This document shows, in pieces, positions 33,693-43,832 of a DNA stretch of 64,000 bases. Position 1 is the stretch's first letter; the number at the start of each line of letters is the position of its first letter. A program made the position numbers and the translations under genes. A model generated the notes under the pieces. The model was given only the letters and a program-made list of their open reading frames with translations. It was not told where the DNA came from and made no database searches. The DNA is taken from assembly GCA_022539475.1 (NCBI GenBank), contig VCMS01000006.1, positions 16,504 to 80,503 of the forward strand. Direction: 5' to 3'. Source of the DNA: Gracilaria domingensis. Its lineage: Eukaryota > Rhodophyta > Florideophyceae > Gracilariales > Gracilariaceae.

Positions 33693-36600
33693 TCAGTTTC
33701 TTTGTTCAATAATGTCAATGGCCTTCGATATCGCAGCTGTTATTGCAAGACGAGACACAGGCGCATCTGTACCATCACGACCTTGTGATCCTTGAGATAC
33801 ATTGATTGATCCTGTATCCTTATCCACTGTGTAATCGTCTTTTGAGGCTATCTTTCCTTTCTTCGATGCAAACCGTTCTGTATAGGACTTCTTCCGTTTT
33901 GACGGCCTCACATTTGCTCTATTGGGTGCCTGAATAACATTTCTAGAGCTCTGCTTCCATCGCAACATTTCGTTCTGCGGATTGGAACTTTCACCAACCT
34001 TGAATTGGTTGAAGAAAGATAAAGATGGTAACCGACCGTTATTATAGCTTTCCATGGAAATTCGAAGAACATTCTGAAAGTGATCGACGGCGTATGGTCC
34101 CATTCCTGATGTAACACGTTTGATTTGTTCGAACAACGCATATGAGTCAGACCATTTTACGCAGGAACCAACCTCCTGTTCTGCAGACTGCTTTAGAAAG
34201 GAATCCACATCGTTCCCGTCCGATTGCTCTATCGTTGAGCAAAGTCCTGACTTCATTTGTTCAGTCAACTCAATGAGATCGAGCACCTTGGCTTCCTTTC
34301 GAAGACTACAAACACGGAGGTAGCCGAATTCTTGTGAGTCGGCCTTCCAATAGTCATCAAAGAAGGATTCGATTTCAATGTAGTCATCCAATACGTCCTT
34401 TAGACTTGGGTGTTGCTGTGAAATCTCGCCGTAGACCATCGCACATCGAACAATGTGACGGAAAGGGAAACCCATGGAACCGGTCTTTCGACAGTCACAG
34501 TACACCATGAGCTCGTTGTCACCTAATTCCTCGCTCTCCACATCCTTTCGAGCGAACAATACCGTCAGGGTCCTGCGTTCTTGTGGAGGGGGAGAGTCGA
34601 ACTTGCGGAGCAGGTGTATGCTCCACGTGATTTTAAACATAGCAACTGATTTGATGTTTGCTTCATCATCGGCGAAAAGCTCTGGCCAATCTACTTCGCT
34701 GATAGGGAGAACGCAAGCTGCCGAAACTACATAGTTCTTGGAGGGCACCACGCTTATCTCCTTAAACTTTGTGAGGCAGTAGCTGGTGTACTCCGCAATT
34801 AGATAGTCCAGTATTTCGGGAGGGAGAGGAAGCTGGCAATCTCTAATTGATCTGAATCTGGAGCTGGCGGGCGACATCGACCGTAGCCGTGATTCGTTGC
34901 GTTCTGCTAATCGTTTTGACGTCAGCCACTTCAATTGCTTTGGTATAGCAGAAAAGGGGACCTTCTTCGCCAAGATATAGGCCCTGTATCCAGCGTTAGA
35001 AGATTCTGTATACCCTGTTCTCTGAAAAAGGAAGAGGCGAGGGACTGCTGCATTTCGGAAGCATGCGAAAAGTAGATATGGCCTTTTGGTATACAAGAAT
35101 GAATACCAGTTAGGAATCTTCTGTGTAAACCCCTGGAAGTATCGGTTGTGGAACTCATCTCTTCGGGTGATAAAGGAGGATATAGAGCGCGACCTCCTTA
35201 GATTGAAGAGGTCTCGTGACATGTCATCGCACCAATTTGGACGCCCGATTGTTGCGCACCAGGTAACGACATTTGACATCTGTTTCTGGTTTAGATGCCA
35301 TTCGTCAAGAGAAATGAAAGATGTCTCGAACACCTTTTCTGTTGCTGCAATGCAGGCAGTGCTTTGATCCATTGATATAAGAGCTGGTGATATGGGAATC
35401 ATGGACTTAAAACGTGTTAGAATCTCAGTGAAGTCCTCCTCGGACTCCCCACTGATGAATCCCATAAAGTATGTTAAGGTAAACCCGTCGTTTGCTCTTC
35501 CATTAATTGTGAAAAGGGGGAGCCCGTACCGATTCGCGACCGCTTTACAATCCACAGAAACTCCTGGTAAAACCCCGTAGCGTTTATAATCCTCCAGCCC
35601 CTCCTTTAAAGCCCAGCAAACAGATGTCATCCGCCCCTGTCCATCACAACTGAAAGAGAACTTGTTCTGTGAGTCCTCTTCGTGCAATGCCATTAGAGTT
35701 TCTAGTAGCTTCGTACACTCAAGATCTTTGGGGCTAGTTACAGAGCGGTTGTAACCAACCATCTGTCTCACCGATCTCACATTGATCGGAACGCCGTACT
35801 TGTCCGACAGAAACCGCACCGTGTCCCCAAGGTTCATGTGCAGTGTATTTGTCATGTGGAGCGCTTCTGACCGCATACCCGGGGAAAGTTGTCTGATACC
35901 ACCGTGGTCCATGGATGGAGGGTGATTATGCTTGGCCTCTCTAAAGTCCCCTACGTAGCATCTTCCATCTTCTTCTTTTTCGGGAGTTAACGTCTTTATA
36001 GTTAGCGAGAAGCTGCAAAGCTGTTTCTCACTACGCTTGCGACATTTCAAGATACACTTCTTGAGCACGCGGCTGTCTTCTACGTTCCTGCCTTCCTGAT
36101 CTGTTGCTGTACATTTCTCACCAACAAATATAGATGTCCTGCACTTCAGCCTGTACCCAAGACACTCTGAAATGTACCTAACTTTCTTCACAACGTCTTG
36201 ACCGGCTGCATTTAGTTCGAGGCTCTTGAAATAAGCTATGACAGCTGCTTTAAAGACACTGTTGACATCCAACTTCTCTTGTCCTGCTGCCAGAGCAGAA
36301 GCCTGCGCTTCTTCCGTGGGAGACTGACGCTCCAAAATACTGCTGAGAGAACCATCACCGGTTTCCTCCCTCTTCGAGAATAACACCAATTCATTAGGAA
36401 GCTCCTCGTTCTCATCTAAGAGCAGAAACCTCTCGATTAGTTGTGACGCGTCTTCGCTCTCACCATTCTCCGGAAGCTCGAACATCTGTAGTTCGTCTCG
36501 GTCCGGTAGTTCTCCTTGGTCCGTAGTGCTCAGTACAGCAGGTATGAGACTATCACCTTCCTTACAAATCGTATCCACGGTTGGAATCCCTTGAGAACCA

Positions 36601-37673
36601 GATCCAATCTGCCCCATTCCATTCTGGCCGTGCACAGGGCCCGCTCCATTTCCTTGTTTGACGTCGCTGACGTCAAATATATATCCGACGTCATTTTGGA
36701 GGGAATTAACACTAGCGCAAGGCGTCCATAGAGTCTCTGTTTCAGCTGTGGATGGCATAGAAGTGCCATGAACAGGTTTCTTGGCCTTGGTATGGAACAG
36801 AATAGGTATCTTTGGGCCCCTGTTAGTGGAGAAATGGCCAGTGCTGGAGGGGAAACCATTTTGAACAACGACACCATCATGAGAGACGGTAACTTCTCCT
36901 TCATTCAACACGGAACCTAAAGGTCGTGGTGGGAAACTCTTCGCATACAATGTGTCCCAGTAGCTTTGCCTCTGCCCCTTAACAGTTTCCCTAAAAGCAT
37001 TAAACTGTTTGGCCATCCTGTCCGTCATTCTTGTCTTTCGATCCTGAACAGTAGCCTCATCCACCATCTGTGGATTGTGAGAATGGTTAGAGTTGACTGC
37101 AACCAACCAACTATTAGAGTTCAATGCAGGAAGCGACACCACAATACTCGATGGGCATTTGTTCTTATGTTGTGGACATCGAAATCGCGCAGTGAGAAGA
37201 CGTCCATCGTGCTTAGAACGCTTTCGAACGTACCGAAAGTAGTGTAGAGTGTACTGGAATCCAGTCCGCTGTTCCATTGATGAAACAAAATCCATCACAT
37301 CCTTCGTTTCGCCAACGTAGTGTCCAGGCCCACGTACATCATTACGAGAAAGCCTGCTATCCAGCTTAAAGGAGCGTTCAATTACTTCTGACAACAATTC
37401 TTCCAGTAAGCTCACGACTAAGCTCTGTACCATACAGTGCTTTATCTCTCTCTTTCCTAACTGAAAATCAATAGGAGTTTCGAACCTCACTCTCGGTGTT
37501 GAAAGTCTTACAGGCATCTCTGGCAGGAGAGAGTTCTCATACTCCACCCTTGCGCGCACAATTGCGCGTACCTCCCTCGAGGTAAGCCTCCTGCCGGCGT
37601 TTATCTGAAATCCATCAATGCTAGTCATTGAAAGAGCAGACATGCTTCCAGTAAGAGAGCTCGTGCTTTCCAT
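33693..37673 (-). CDS. MULE transposase with zinc-binding and SWIM-like domains
   Basis: This long open frame gives 1326 residues from the ATG at 37673. The frame is in fact open 5' to a TGA at 37746-37748. Residues about 125-205 and 495-590 are two Cys/His-rich DNA-binding modules of the FAR1/WRKY-GCM kind (CPQHKNKCP, then HSHNP; CILKCRKR, then HNHPP). The MULE catalytic core carries D708 (GVSVDCKAVANRYGLPLFT), D769 (ALISMDQSTACIAATEKVF), the DEWH segment at 790-793 in place of C-x2-H, and probably E890 (GYTESSNAGYRAY). A SWIM-like motif lies at 1059-1073 (CDC...FRH), where a phenylalanine replaces the third ligand. The protein would excise and insert the element in the nucleus. It is downstream of, and in frame with, the ULP1 gene. 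Confidence 0.9.
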   Translation of the reverse strand: MESTSSLTGSMSALSMTSIDGFQINAGRRLTSREVRAIVRARVEYENSLLPEMPVRLSTPRVRFETPIDFQLGKREIKHCMVQSLVVSLLEELLSEVIERSFKLDSRLSRNDVRGPGHYVGETKDVMDFVSSMEQRTGFQYTLHYFRYVRKRSKHDGRLLTARFRCPQHKNKCPSSIVVSLPALNSNSWLVAVNSNHSHNPQMVDEATVQDRKTRMTDRMAKQFNAFRETVKGQRQSYWDTLYAKSFPPRPLGSVLNEGEVTVSHDGVVVQNGFPSSTGHFSTNRGPKIPILFHTKAKKPVHGTSMPSTAETETLWTPCASVNSLQNDVGYIFDVSDVKQGNGAGPVHGQNGMGQIGSGSQGIPTVDTICKEGDSLIPAVLSTTDQGELPDRDELQMFELPENGESEDASQLIERFLLLDENEELPNELVLFSKREETGDGSLSSILERQSPTEEAQASALAAGQEKLDVNSVFKAAVIAYFKSLELNAAGQDVVKKVRYISECLGYRLKCRTSIFVGEKCTATDQEGRNVEDSRVLKKCILKCRKRSEKQLCSFSLTIKTLTPEKEEDGRCYVGDFREAKHNHPPSMDHGGIRQLSPGMRSEALHMTNTLHMNLGDTVRFLSDKYGVPINVRSVRQMVGYNRSVTSPKDLECTKLLETLMALHEEDSQNKFSFSCDGQGRMTSVCWALKEGLEDYKRYGVLPGVSVDCKAVANRYGLPLFTINGRANDGFTLTYFMGFISGESEEDFTEILTRFKSMIPISPALISMDQSTACIAATEKVFETSFISLDEWHLNQKQMSNVVTWCATIGRPNWCDDMSRDLFNLRRSRSISSFITRRDEFHNRYFQGFTQKIPNWYSFLYTKRPYLLFACFRNAAVPRLFLFQRTGYTESSNAGYRAYILAKKVPFSAIPKQLKWLTSKRLAERNESRLRSMSPASSRFRSIRDCQLPLPPEILDYLIAEYTSYCLTKFKEISVVPSKNYVVSAACVLPISEVDWPELFADDEANIKSVAMFKITWSIHLLRKFDSPPPQERRTLTVLFARKDVESEELGDNELMVYCDCRKTGSMGFPFRHIVRCAMVYGEISQQHPSLKDVLDDYIEIESFFDDYWKADSQEFGYLRVCSLRKEAKVLDLIELTEQMKSGLCSTIEQSDGNDVDSFLKQSAEQEVGSCVKWSDSYALFEQIKRVTSGMGPYAVDHFQNVLRISMESYNNGRLPSLSFFNQFKVGESSNPQNEMLRWKQSSRNVIQAPNRANVRPSKRKKSYTERFASKKGKIASKDDYTVDKDTGSINVSQGSQGRDGTDAPVSRLAITAAISKAIDIIEQRN

Positions 37674-37745
37674 GACGTCATTTACGTGCACGGAGCTCTC
37701 AAGCACCTGCGTTTCAGGTTCACATGCATCACCTTCATCCTCTTT

Positions 37746-39044
37746 TCAGCTCCCATTACCCTTCTCCGAATCGCTCACACTATGTTCTTCAAAGCTCCCG
37801 CCATCATCAACGCTCACACATTCTGGACCCGCGTTTTCTTTCGAAAGAACATCCTTCACCAAATCACAAGCCTCTCCAACAAGCGACGAAGTTTTAGCTA
37901 CTTCACGATTCCTATCCCGACCTTTTTGCGCACTGTGTACCTTGCTGATCCCCAGAAAGTCCCATCGCTTCAAAATAGTGTGTCGCATCTTCTTCAATCT
38001 CGTGAGACCATCTTTCCGCAGCTCAGAGTAGTGATCGCGATGTAGCAATCGGTAACTACCCAGCATCGATTCGGAGACTTCATCAGTTCCGTGAAACACG
38101 GCAGCCGAAAGAACCTGTAGCATCCTACTCTTTATTGCAGCCCAACAAATTCGTTCTGACAACATCTTTTTGTATCCAGACTTGTAAGTAGCTTTCGGAG
38201 AAAATCCAGTGTCAGCGGCAAACTCAGTTGCCATTGATATGACATAGCACCCGCAACTGAGTCCATCGCGTTGTCTCTTGTAACCTCTTACTGCTAGAAG
38301 ATAGTTTTTGTTTGATACTACAGCGCCGCACGATCCATTTAGAATTGCAAATTCGAACGCCTCTCTGAAGAATTCCAGTACCTCGGAAGGGCATTCGTAG
38401 CCAAGACTGTCACCAAAATACACAGTTGGCTTTTCTCGAAGATATCGAGACGAACCAATGTACTTCTTTCCCAGAAGAACACCCCAGTGGTTACCGCTGA
38501 TCAAAACAGGCACTAGAACTGTGTGTATTGCTACGTCTTCATCGCAACTGGCGTTCAATGTGAATGAATTTTTAAGTTGCTTTAGATACTGTTCTCGATC
38601 AGAAGGGTTGCATTTTAGGCGTCTTACATACCCTCGTAAAGCAACACCAGTGTCACATGGGCAAAAACAAACTCCTGGAGACGGTATCATGTCCATGAAT
38701 GCTGAAGTTATCAAATCGGAGCATAACTGATCTCCGTCACTGGAGCTATGCACGAGCGAAATGGGATGTTTCTCGCTTTTTTCTGCGCGAACAATAGAAT
38801 AAACGTGTTTATGTATGATAGAACACTTTTGCACGTTGTCTGTCACATTCAGCCCCGTTTGCCTCACTAAACGGGCATAAAACGATTTGCACATTGACGA
38901 TGATTCTGGATCATCGTCATTTGCGGTGACCTTGTTAAGAACATATTGATCTAAAACAAAAGAAGGAAAATCTGGATTCACAGTTTGTTAGTGAATGTGG
39001 AAATGAACCATTTGTGGTGGATTTTCATACTTACCGAGAGCCAT
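37746..39044 (-). CDS. ULP1-like (C48) cysteine protease of the MULE, one intron
   Basis: Exon 1 is ten bases (39044-39035, ATG GCT CTC G). It is followed by an 84-bp intron (39034-38951) with GTAAGT donor and a pyrimidine-rich TTTTGTTTTAG acceptor; exon 2 (38950-37746) gives 404 residues in all. Without the intron the ORF would open at a GTG. The catalytic set of C48 peptidases is complete: H158 in GNHWGVLL, D184 in YFGDSLG, Q230 and C236 in QRDGLSCGCYV. Such proteases cleave SUMO precursors or SUMO-protein links, and transposon versions are known from plant Kaonashi/Hop-like MULEs. The stop is a TGA. The same frame continues through 13 acidic and neutral codons into the transposase, so the two may once have been one polyprotein. 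Confidence 0.85.
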
Positions 39045-39233
39045 TTGTGACGGTATTGCAGTCAAGAAGTATTGTTTTTGGAAGACATACCGAAACAAAG
39101 AGCACTGAATAAGTGTTGTCGATGATGTCGTCGGCGGTGTCATCGACGGTGTCGTCGATGTTATTTCAAATTTGGGGCACGAACGACGTCGTTCATTTTG
39201 AGCTGTACACCAGTGACACTAGACTGTTCTCCC

Positions 39234-39441
39234 TCTGACTTGGCTATGTACGGTTGGGCGAAAGGAACGCGATGTTGAACCCCGCTGTACTATTGGGTTG
39301 AAGGCGTAATATGGGGAGGTGGTTGGTCGGGAGCTCGACCTGCTCTCAGGGCGCATTTATCAGGGTATCCAATGTTGAACCCCACTCCCTGATTGGAGGG
39401 GGGTCCTACGTCGGCGACGTCGTGTCGATTCGGCACTTGCC
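39234..39441. repeat. MULE right terminal inverted repeat
   Basis: Ends in CGGCACTTGCC and is followed directly by the target duplication TGCAAAAAC. The 39045-39233 stretch inside it holds the presumed promoter and a GTCGTCGATG-type short repeat near 39120-39155. Confidence 0.95.
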
Positions 39442-39489
39442 TGCAAAAACTACAACGCCCAAACTCGTTTATGGCGCTCCCCTGCGCTT

Positions 39490-40091
39490 TGAATTTCGCA
39501 GACTGTATCTGACATAACCCTATCATGTTGCTGTTTGCGGTGCTCTTCGTGACGCTCATCCTATTTTTGTCGCTTCCGTTGTATGCGCCCCGCAGTGGTG
39601 CGCTCGTTGTCACCGACATGCCGCGTAACTCGCCACTGTGCCCGTCGCTTGCGGTGGGAGATCTGGTCACGGCCGTTTCCGACAGCCCCTTGTCGCACGG
39701 CTTGTTCTCTCTTGAATCGGTTCCTTCTCGAGCGCAAGGAACGTCTGAGGCACCGGCATTCTTTATTTCGAAGCGGTTGGTACGACAGAAGGATGCATTT
39801 TGCTGTCGTGGCTCGCAATGGCGCACATTTCACGCTTCTCAAACAAAACGCTGTTTTGCCACTGCGGCTCGTGCGGTGTGCTTGGACGCTATGAACGCTG
39901 CGTCGCAGCCTTTGTGTCATTCACATGAGGACTGTGCAGCGGGTACGGGGTGTGCCAGACCGAAGCGTTGTGGCGATGGTCGCCTCATTGTGATGTGTGT
40001 TGCACAGAAGAAACTGGGTGCGGTACGCGTGTTGTTTGACGGAAGCGTGGCAGAGATTGCTTCGTCGAGCTTTCTGATGCTACCCTTGTAA
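39490..40091 (+). pseudogene. Site-2 protease, second part
   Basis: Just right of the MULE a frame reads ALNFADCI, TGA, HNPIMLLFAVLF. S2P proteins have W-H-N here, so the W codon has become TGA at 39514-39516. The frame then runs open: LILFLSLPLY, GALVVTDMPRNSPLCPSLAVGDLV (the PDZ-like start), and a Cys-rich loop with CLDAMNAASQPLC and CARPKRCGDG, as in S2P. It stops at 40091 after SSFLMLPL. The second zinc ligand motif (LDG) and last membrane segments are missing, replaced by Harbinger sequence. Part 1 already reaches the segment before WHN, so the two parts overlap by a few residues or have diverged. Confidence 0.65.
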
Positions 40092-40331
40092 GTCAAGGCG
40101 TCAATAGCGGCACCGGTTTCTGTGCTCTGATCGAGTTCAACTGTAGCTCACCGATATTGGACTGCATCGGCGACAGAACGTTCTCCGCATGAATCGATCC
40201 ATCGTGCTTCTTTAGTCGCACGACGTAGTCCACGATTCATATCAACTAAATTGTTTCCGTTCACGAACTACAGTGAACGTCGAGATCTCGGGCTTTACAG
40301 CCAAAAAAAAGTGGCTCGCTTGACCTCCTTT
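40092..40331. other. Junction of S2P relic and Harbinger relic
   Basis: No gene seen. A leftward open piece (about 40230-40110, VVRLKKHDGSIHAENVLSP) is unassigned. Confidence 0.35.
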
Positions 40332-41342
40332 CTAAAGCCATACTTTTAAGTTCAGTAACAATTCCGAAGCAATGTAGAGTAGGGCAACTGGGAAGCGGTG
40401 AACGGACAAAAGTCTTGAGAGTCCATTACGCACCCACAGTTGCTTCAAAGCTTTGTAATTCCACTCAACGGAGGTTCGAATGGCATTCATTGACGCGTTG
40501 TAAGCGTTTCCGTCGTTTCTTGTGATTGCTCGTTCAAATGCAGTCTGCAACCATGGCCGTAGCACGTATGCAGGATCACCGTACGGATAGTACTGAACGC
40601 CATTTATTGAGAGACATTCTTCCATTTGTGGTTCAATTCCACTTCGTCACAGCAAAGTAAAATCGTAATGGCGACCACAAATAGGCCCATAAAGATGGAA
40701 AATCAAACCATCTGGAGTAGAAATTGTTTGGTACTTCAGACAGCGGCGACGCGTATGTCCGGAGTAGCAAGCTCTTTGGTTGCAATTATCTACACGTGGG
40801 CGGCACATATTGATCTTAGTACAATCTATAAATTTGACACAGTTCTCTAGTGGTGCAGCAATATTAGTAAGAGCCTCCGCGTAGAGTTCCGCTCTAAAAC
40901 ACAATAGTTGGTTACAAACAGCGGTAATCAGATGACCTTTGTTATTTACAAAGTGCTCTATAGTTTCCCAGAAAACCTCGCTAATGTGCGATTATCTCAT
41001 GCCAAACATAGGTTCCTTGTCATACCAAGTGATAGCAAAAGAAAAGCGCTTTAGAACAATGCAGCACGCTGTAAGCAGATCGCATCGATACCTGTTACGC
41101 AAAGTGTGAGACTCATTCCAACTTATGATATTTGATATTCTCCCAACCTCATTACGTCGAAAGCAAAAATCGTGCAGACAGTGTTCTATTGAGAGAGAAT
41201 TAATGTTAAAAGAATAAGCTTGAATACTTAACATGCGCACTCCGAGAGCAATCAGGTGAGCAGATGACTGCTGTACTAAGCGCATTATTTGTTGACGCAC
41301 CAAAGGACTGGGATTTGTCTGTATTGATAAAGCCAACAACAA
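40332..41342 (-). pseudogene. DDE_Tnp_4 (Harbinger-like) transposase with two in-frame stops
   Basis: A single frame runs from about 41342 to 40332, cut by TAA near 40992 and TGA near 40647; no frameshift is needed. It reads IEHCLHDFCFRRNEVGRIS, then RYRCDLLTACCIVLKRFSF, the usual N-terminal helices. It continues LSEVFWE-like text after the first stop, then VKFIDCTKINMCRP with the first catalytic D. TPDGLIFHLYGPICGRHYDF carries the second, and NAIRTSVEWNYKALKQLW the final E. Harbinger-class nucleases work with a separate SANT-like protein. No ATG is clear at the N-terminus and no terminal repeat was found for this copy. It adjoins and truncates the site-2 protease. Confidence 0.85.
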
Positions 41343-41910
41343 ATGTCGGTGACGATAAGGACGGCGAGCATTACCAACGGCATATTCCTTCTGTCAGACC
41401 ATGGCGCACATTGAGTAGCAGGTTTCTACTGGGATTTGGTCTGCAAACACTTCCTAGACATGTGCGTAGAATGTTGGTAAGTCTGACCAAAACGCTAATT
41501 TGAGCGTATTACGTGAGACATAAAGTCCGCAATGCGACTCAAGCTTTTAGGTTGCGTTTGTAAAGCCAAAGACAGATGCACTCTCACGTTGTGTGAACGC
41601 TACGTTACAAAATCCAGCCGCGCGTGACGTACTACAAACGCTGCATCCAGCCGAATCACAACGCAGAGGGCGCTCGACTCTTGAAAGCGTCGGCGTAGAA
41701 GAGGAGTGAGCTTACTCCCGAAATCACTGGGAACGAGCGAACGACGATACAAAAATTTGGCTAGCGTAAAAGTCAGAATTATTCGCAGCACTCAGACATC
41801 TCGTGACATACGTGTCATTTGTGTGTACGATTTTTTTCACGAGAAATGCGGTTTGCGTGAACCCTCTATTGCTGGTAGAACTCTCGCAACAGCAGTGCCG
41901 TGTTCGTGAG
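41343..41910. other. Intergenic between two Harbinger copies
   Basis: No gene recognised; it would hold the upstream part of the first Harbinger relic. Confidence 0.4.
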
Positions 41911-41955
41911 CCTGAGGCAGGGTCTAAACAACCGTGAACGTGAGCGTGAACGGCG
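41911..41955. repeat. Harbinger left terminal inverted repeat
   Basis: CCTGAGGCAGGGTCTAAACA followed by GTGAACGTGAGCGTGAACG. Confidence 0.7.
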
Positions 41956-42290
41956 TTTTATTGGCAGAAAGTGGGTGGGGCATACACGCCCGTGAACGCC
42001 CCGGAGCAATTCTTTGAATGCCCCTGATCTGTAAGTAAAACGATTTGGCAAGTAATACTGCTACACTTGGAAGCCTCTTTGCTAATCATTTGAATTCAAA
42101 ACAAGTCGCCACCAACGCCGATTTGGTGCAGGTTATGATGCTTCCAGTGCATTTTACGGGGTGCCCCACAACCCACTGCAGTCGACACAAATCGATAAGG
42201 TTTTAACTCTCCCCCTTGAGCACCTGCGTTCTCCCCAGGATAAAGGACAACGATTGCCTGTCCCCCCCCTTTTTTGTTCTGCTGTTTATA

Positions 42291-43832
42291 ATGTCAAGCC
42301 ATACCTCATCTCAGCCCATTATCGCGGCTCCCGTGCGTAGAAGCCTGCGTAAACATCCCGGATCCAGACTACCGGTAGTACTGCCGTCCGCCGCTCAGCC
42401 TGATGCAGCAAACACCTCCCCGCGACTTCGAACTGTTGCTAAAATTGCGCTCCCTTCGTCATCGGACGTCACCGTTTCTCCTTACAACATTCCGGGATTT
42501 CGGGAAGAGCGCATGCAGTACGTCTACTCTTTCTTACTGCGGAAAAGCGTTCCAGACCTGCGAAAGATATGCAAACCGTTCCGCCTTACAGTTCGTAATC
42601 GCAAGCAGAATCAGCTGGTGGCGCAAATAATTCTGTTTCTACACGTCAAGAGCTTAGAAGACATCAGCATAAGAGATTGTTTATCTCTCAATGACGAGTT
42701 GAAATCTTTCTTTGTTTGGGAGAAGACGTGCATCGAAAGTCGCGCAATTGTTACTCCTCTGCTCGATGTGGGAGAATTTCTCAACATCGTTACTGAAAAA
42801 GACAGAGCCGTCTACGAGAAGCAAATTGAATCGTTTCAACAAGAAGATGAACCGTCAGAGAAGTTTCCGTTGACATTGGAGGAACTATCTGGTCATAAAG
42901 AGCCGACCTTCAGCATGAATGAATTCGCACGGCTTATAGTACTACTGCGCGATGATAAGCAAGCTCGGATTGCATTGGATAAGGCCGTGGGAGGGACGTT
43001 AAGTAAGGAAGTGCTTGACCGCAAAGTAACACGCGAGTCTTACTGGTTGACTATTGCGAGTCGTTTCAATAACAATGATCTAGATTCAAAGAATTGCTTC
43101 GGTGGGAGGATGGACGAAGTAGATTCAAACAAGAGACCACTTTGTTTTAGGAATGCTGCTGTGTTGAGAAAACAATTTGAAAGCGTTCGGTATATCGTCA
43201 CGACGGCAAGGTCTAGGTGGGCAGTGTCTGGTCAAAATGATCCAAGCAATATATCCAACTTTCTTCGGAGGGTCCCCGGTGGGTCTGCTTTGACTGCTGA
43301 TTCTAAACGAGCATACATTTTTTTCATCGTTGCGAGAACCGGTACAGCAAATGAAGCGCATCATTTGCTTACTACTTTCTCGAAGCTCATTGAAGAAGAC
43401 GAAGGGGGTGTAGAGGAGGGTCGTCTGGGTGGCAAAGAACATAGCGAGGCCTTTAGCAGTCGACGGAGAAGTGGATCTGGTGCTCGGAACAGTGGCAGTC
43501 ACAAACACAATTATGAGATTGCGAAGGGAGTTAGTGAGTCTAATCAAATTGGTCATGAACAGACAGCTATCATGAGAGAGCATCTGGCGCTTGAACGCCA
43601 GGAAGCAGAGGGGCCAGTTAAGTCATCTGAAGAGGTCGAACTGGATGCGTATGCAAATCGTATGAAGTTTGCTACATATCTTGCAGAAAGCTCAGCCCAC
43701 CTAAAGAGAGTTCGTGATCTCCATGACAGGGAGGTGGTAGAAGTATTACAGGGCAACCACACCCTGTTGTTGAAGAAGTTCAAGCGCATGGTCGAAAAGG
43801 AGAGGAGTGGAGACCTTGATGACGAACCGTAA
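42291..43832 (+). CDS. SAP/SANT-like protein of the Harbinger element
   Basis: Intact 513-residue frame from the ATG at 42291, which follows a GTTTATAATG context; the frame opens upstream only through TTG. The N-terminus is Ser/Pro/Arg-rich (RRSLRKHPGSRLP). Residues about 80-120 (SFLLRKSVPDLRKICKPFRL, then QNQLVAQIILFL) resemble a SAP DNA-binding helix-extended-helix. The middle (NEFARLIVLLRDDKQARIAL, then ESYWLTIASRFNNN) resembles the SANT/trihelix domain of Harbinger helper proteins, which bring the transposase to the element ends. The C-terminus is charged and helical (ESSAHLKRVRDLHDREVVE). Being intact, it could still help transposases in trans. The assignment rests on pattern and position. 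Confidence 0.65.
   Translation: MSSHTSSQPIIAAPVRRSLRKHPGSRLPVVLPSAAQPDAANTSPRLRTVAKIALPSSSDVTVSPYNIPGFREERMQYVYSFLLRKSVPDLRKICKPFRLTVRNRKQNQLVAQIILFLHVKSLEDISIRDCLSLNDELKSFFVWEKTCIESRAIVTPLLDVGEFLNIVTEKDRAVYEKQIESFQQEDEPSEKFPLTLEELSGHKEPTFSMNEFARLIVLLRDDKQARIALDKAVGGTLSKEVLDRKVTRESYWLTIASRFNNNDLDSKNCFGGRMDEVDSNKRPLCFRNAAVLRKQFESVRYIVTTARSRWAVSGQNDPSNISNFLRRVPGGSALTADSKRAYIFFIVARTGTANEAHHLLTTFSKLIEEDEGGVEEGRLGGKEHSEAFSSRRRSGSGARNSGSHKHNYEIAKGVSESNQIGHEQTAIMREHLALERQEAEGPVKSSEEVELDAYANRMKFATYLAESSAHLKRVRDLHDREVVEVLQGNHTLLLKKFKRMVEKERSGDLDDEP

Larger units (their letters stand above)
33233..39441. mobile_element. Complete MULE with ULP1 protease (6209 bp, 9-bp target duplication)
   Basis: Inverted repeats of 208 bp (33233-33440 and 39234-39441) differ at only two positions that I can see. 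They are flanked by TGCAAAAAC at 33224-33232 and 39442-39450. A 9-bp duplication is typical of MULEs. Both genes, an ULP1-like protease and a MULE transposase, run leftwards with long open frames. Near-identical ends and a perfect duplication indicate a recent insertion. Of the elements in this window it is the only one that looks autonomous. Confidence 0.95.

Noticed and set aside
31676..39516. Transposon block as a simple intron of the site-2 protease gene
   Set aside because: A GTAGGT-like donor exists, but no acceptor restores the WHN frame; the W is a stop and the C-terminus is missing.
40332..41955. Left Harbinger end at 41911 belonging to the first transposase relic
   Set aside because: The end is oriented inward to the right, away from that gene, and matches the inverse end at 51750.
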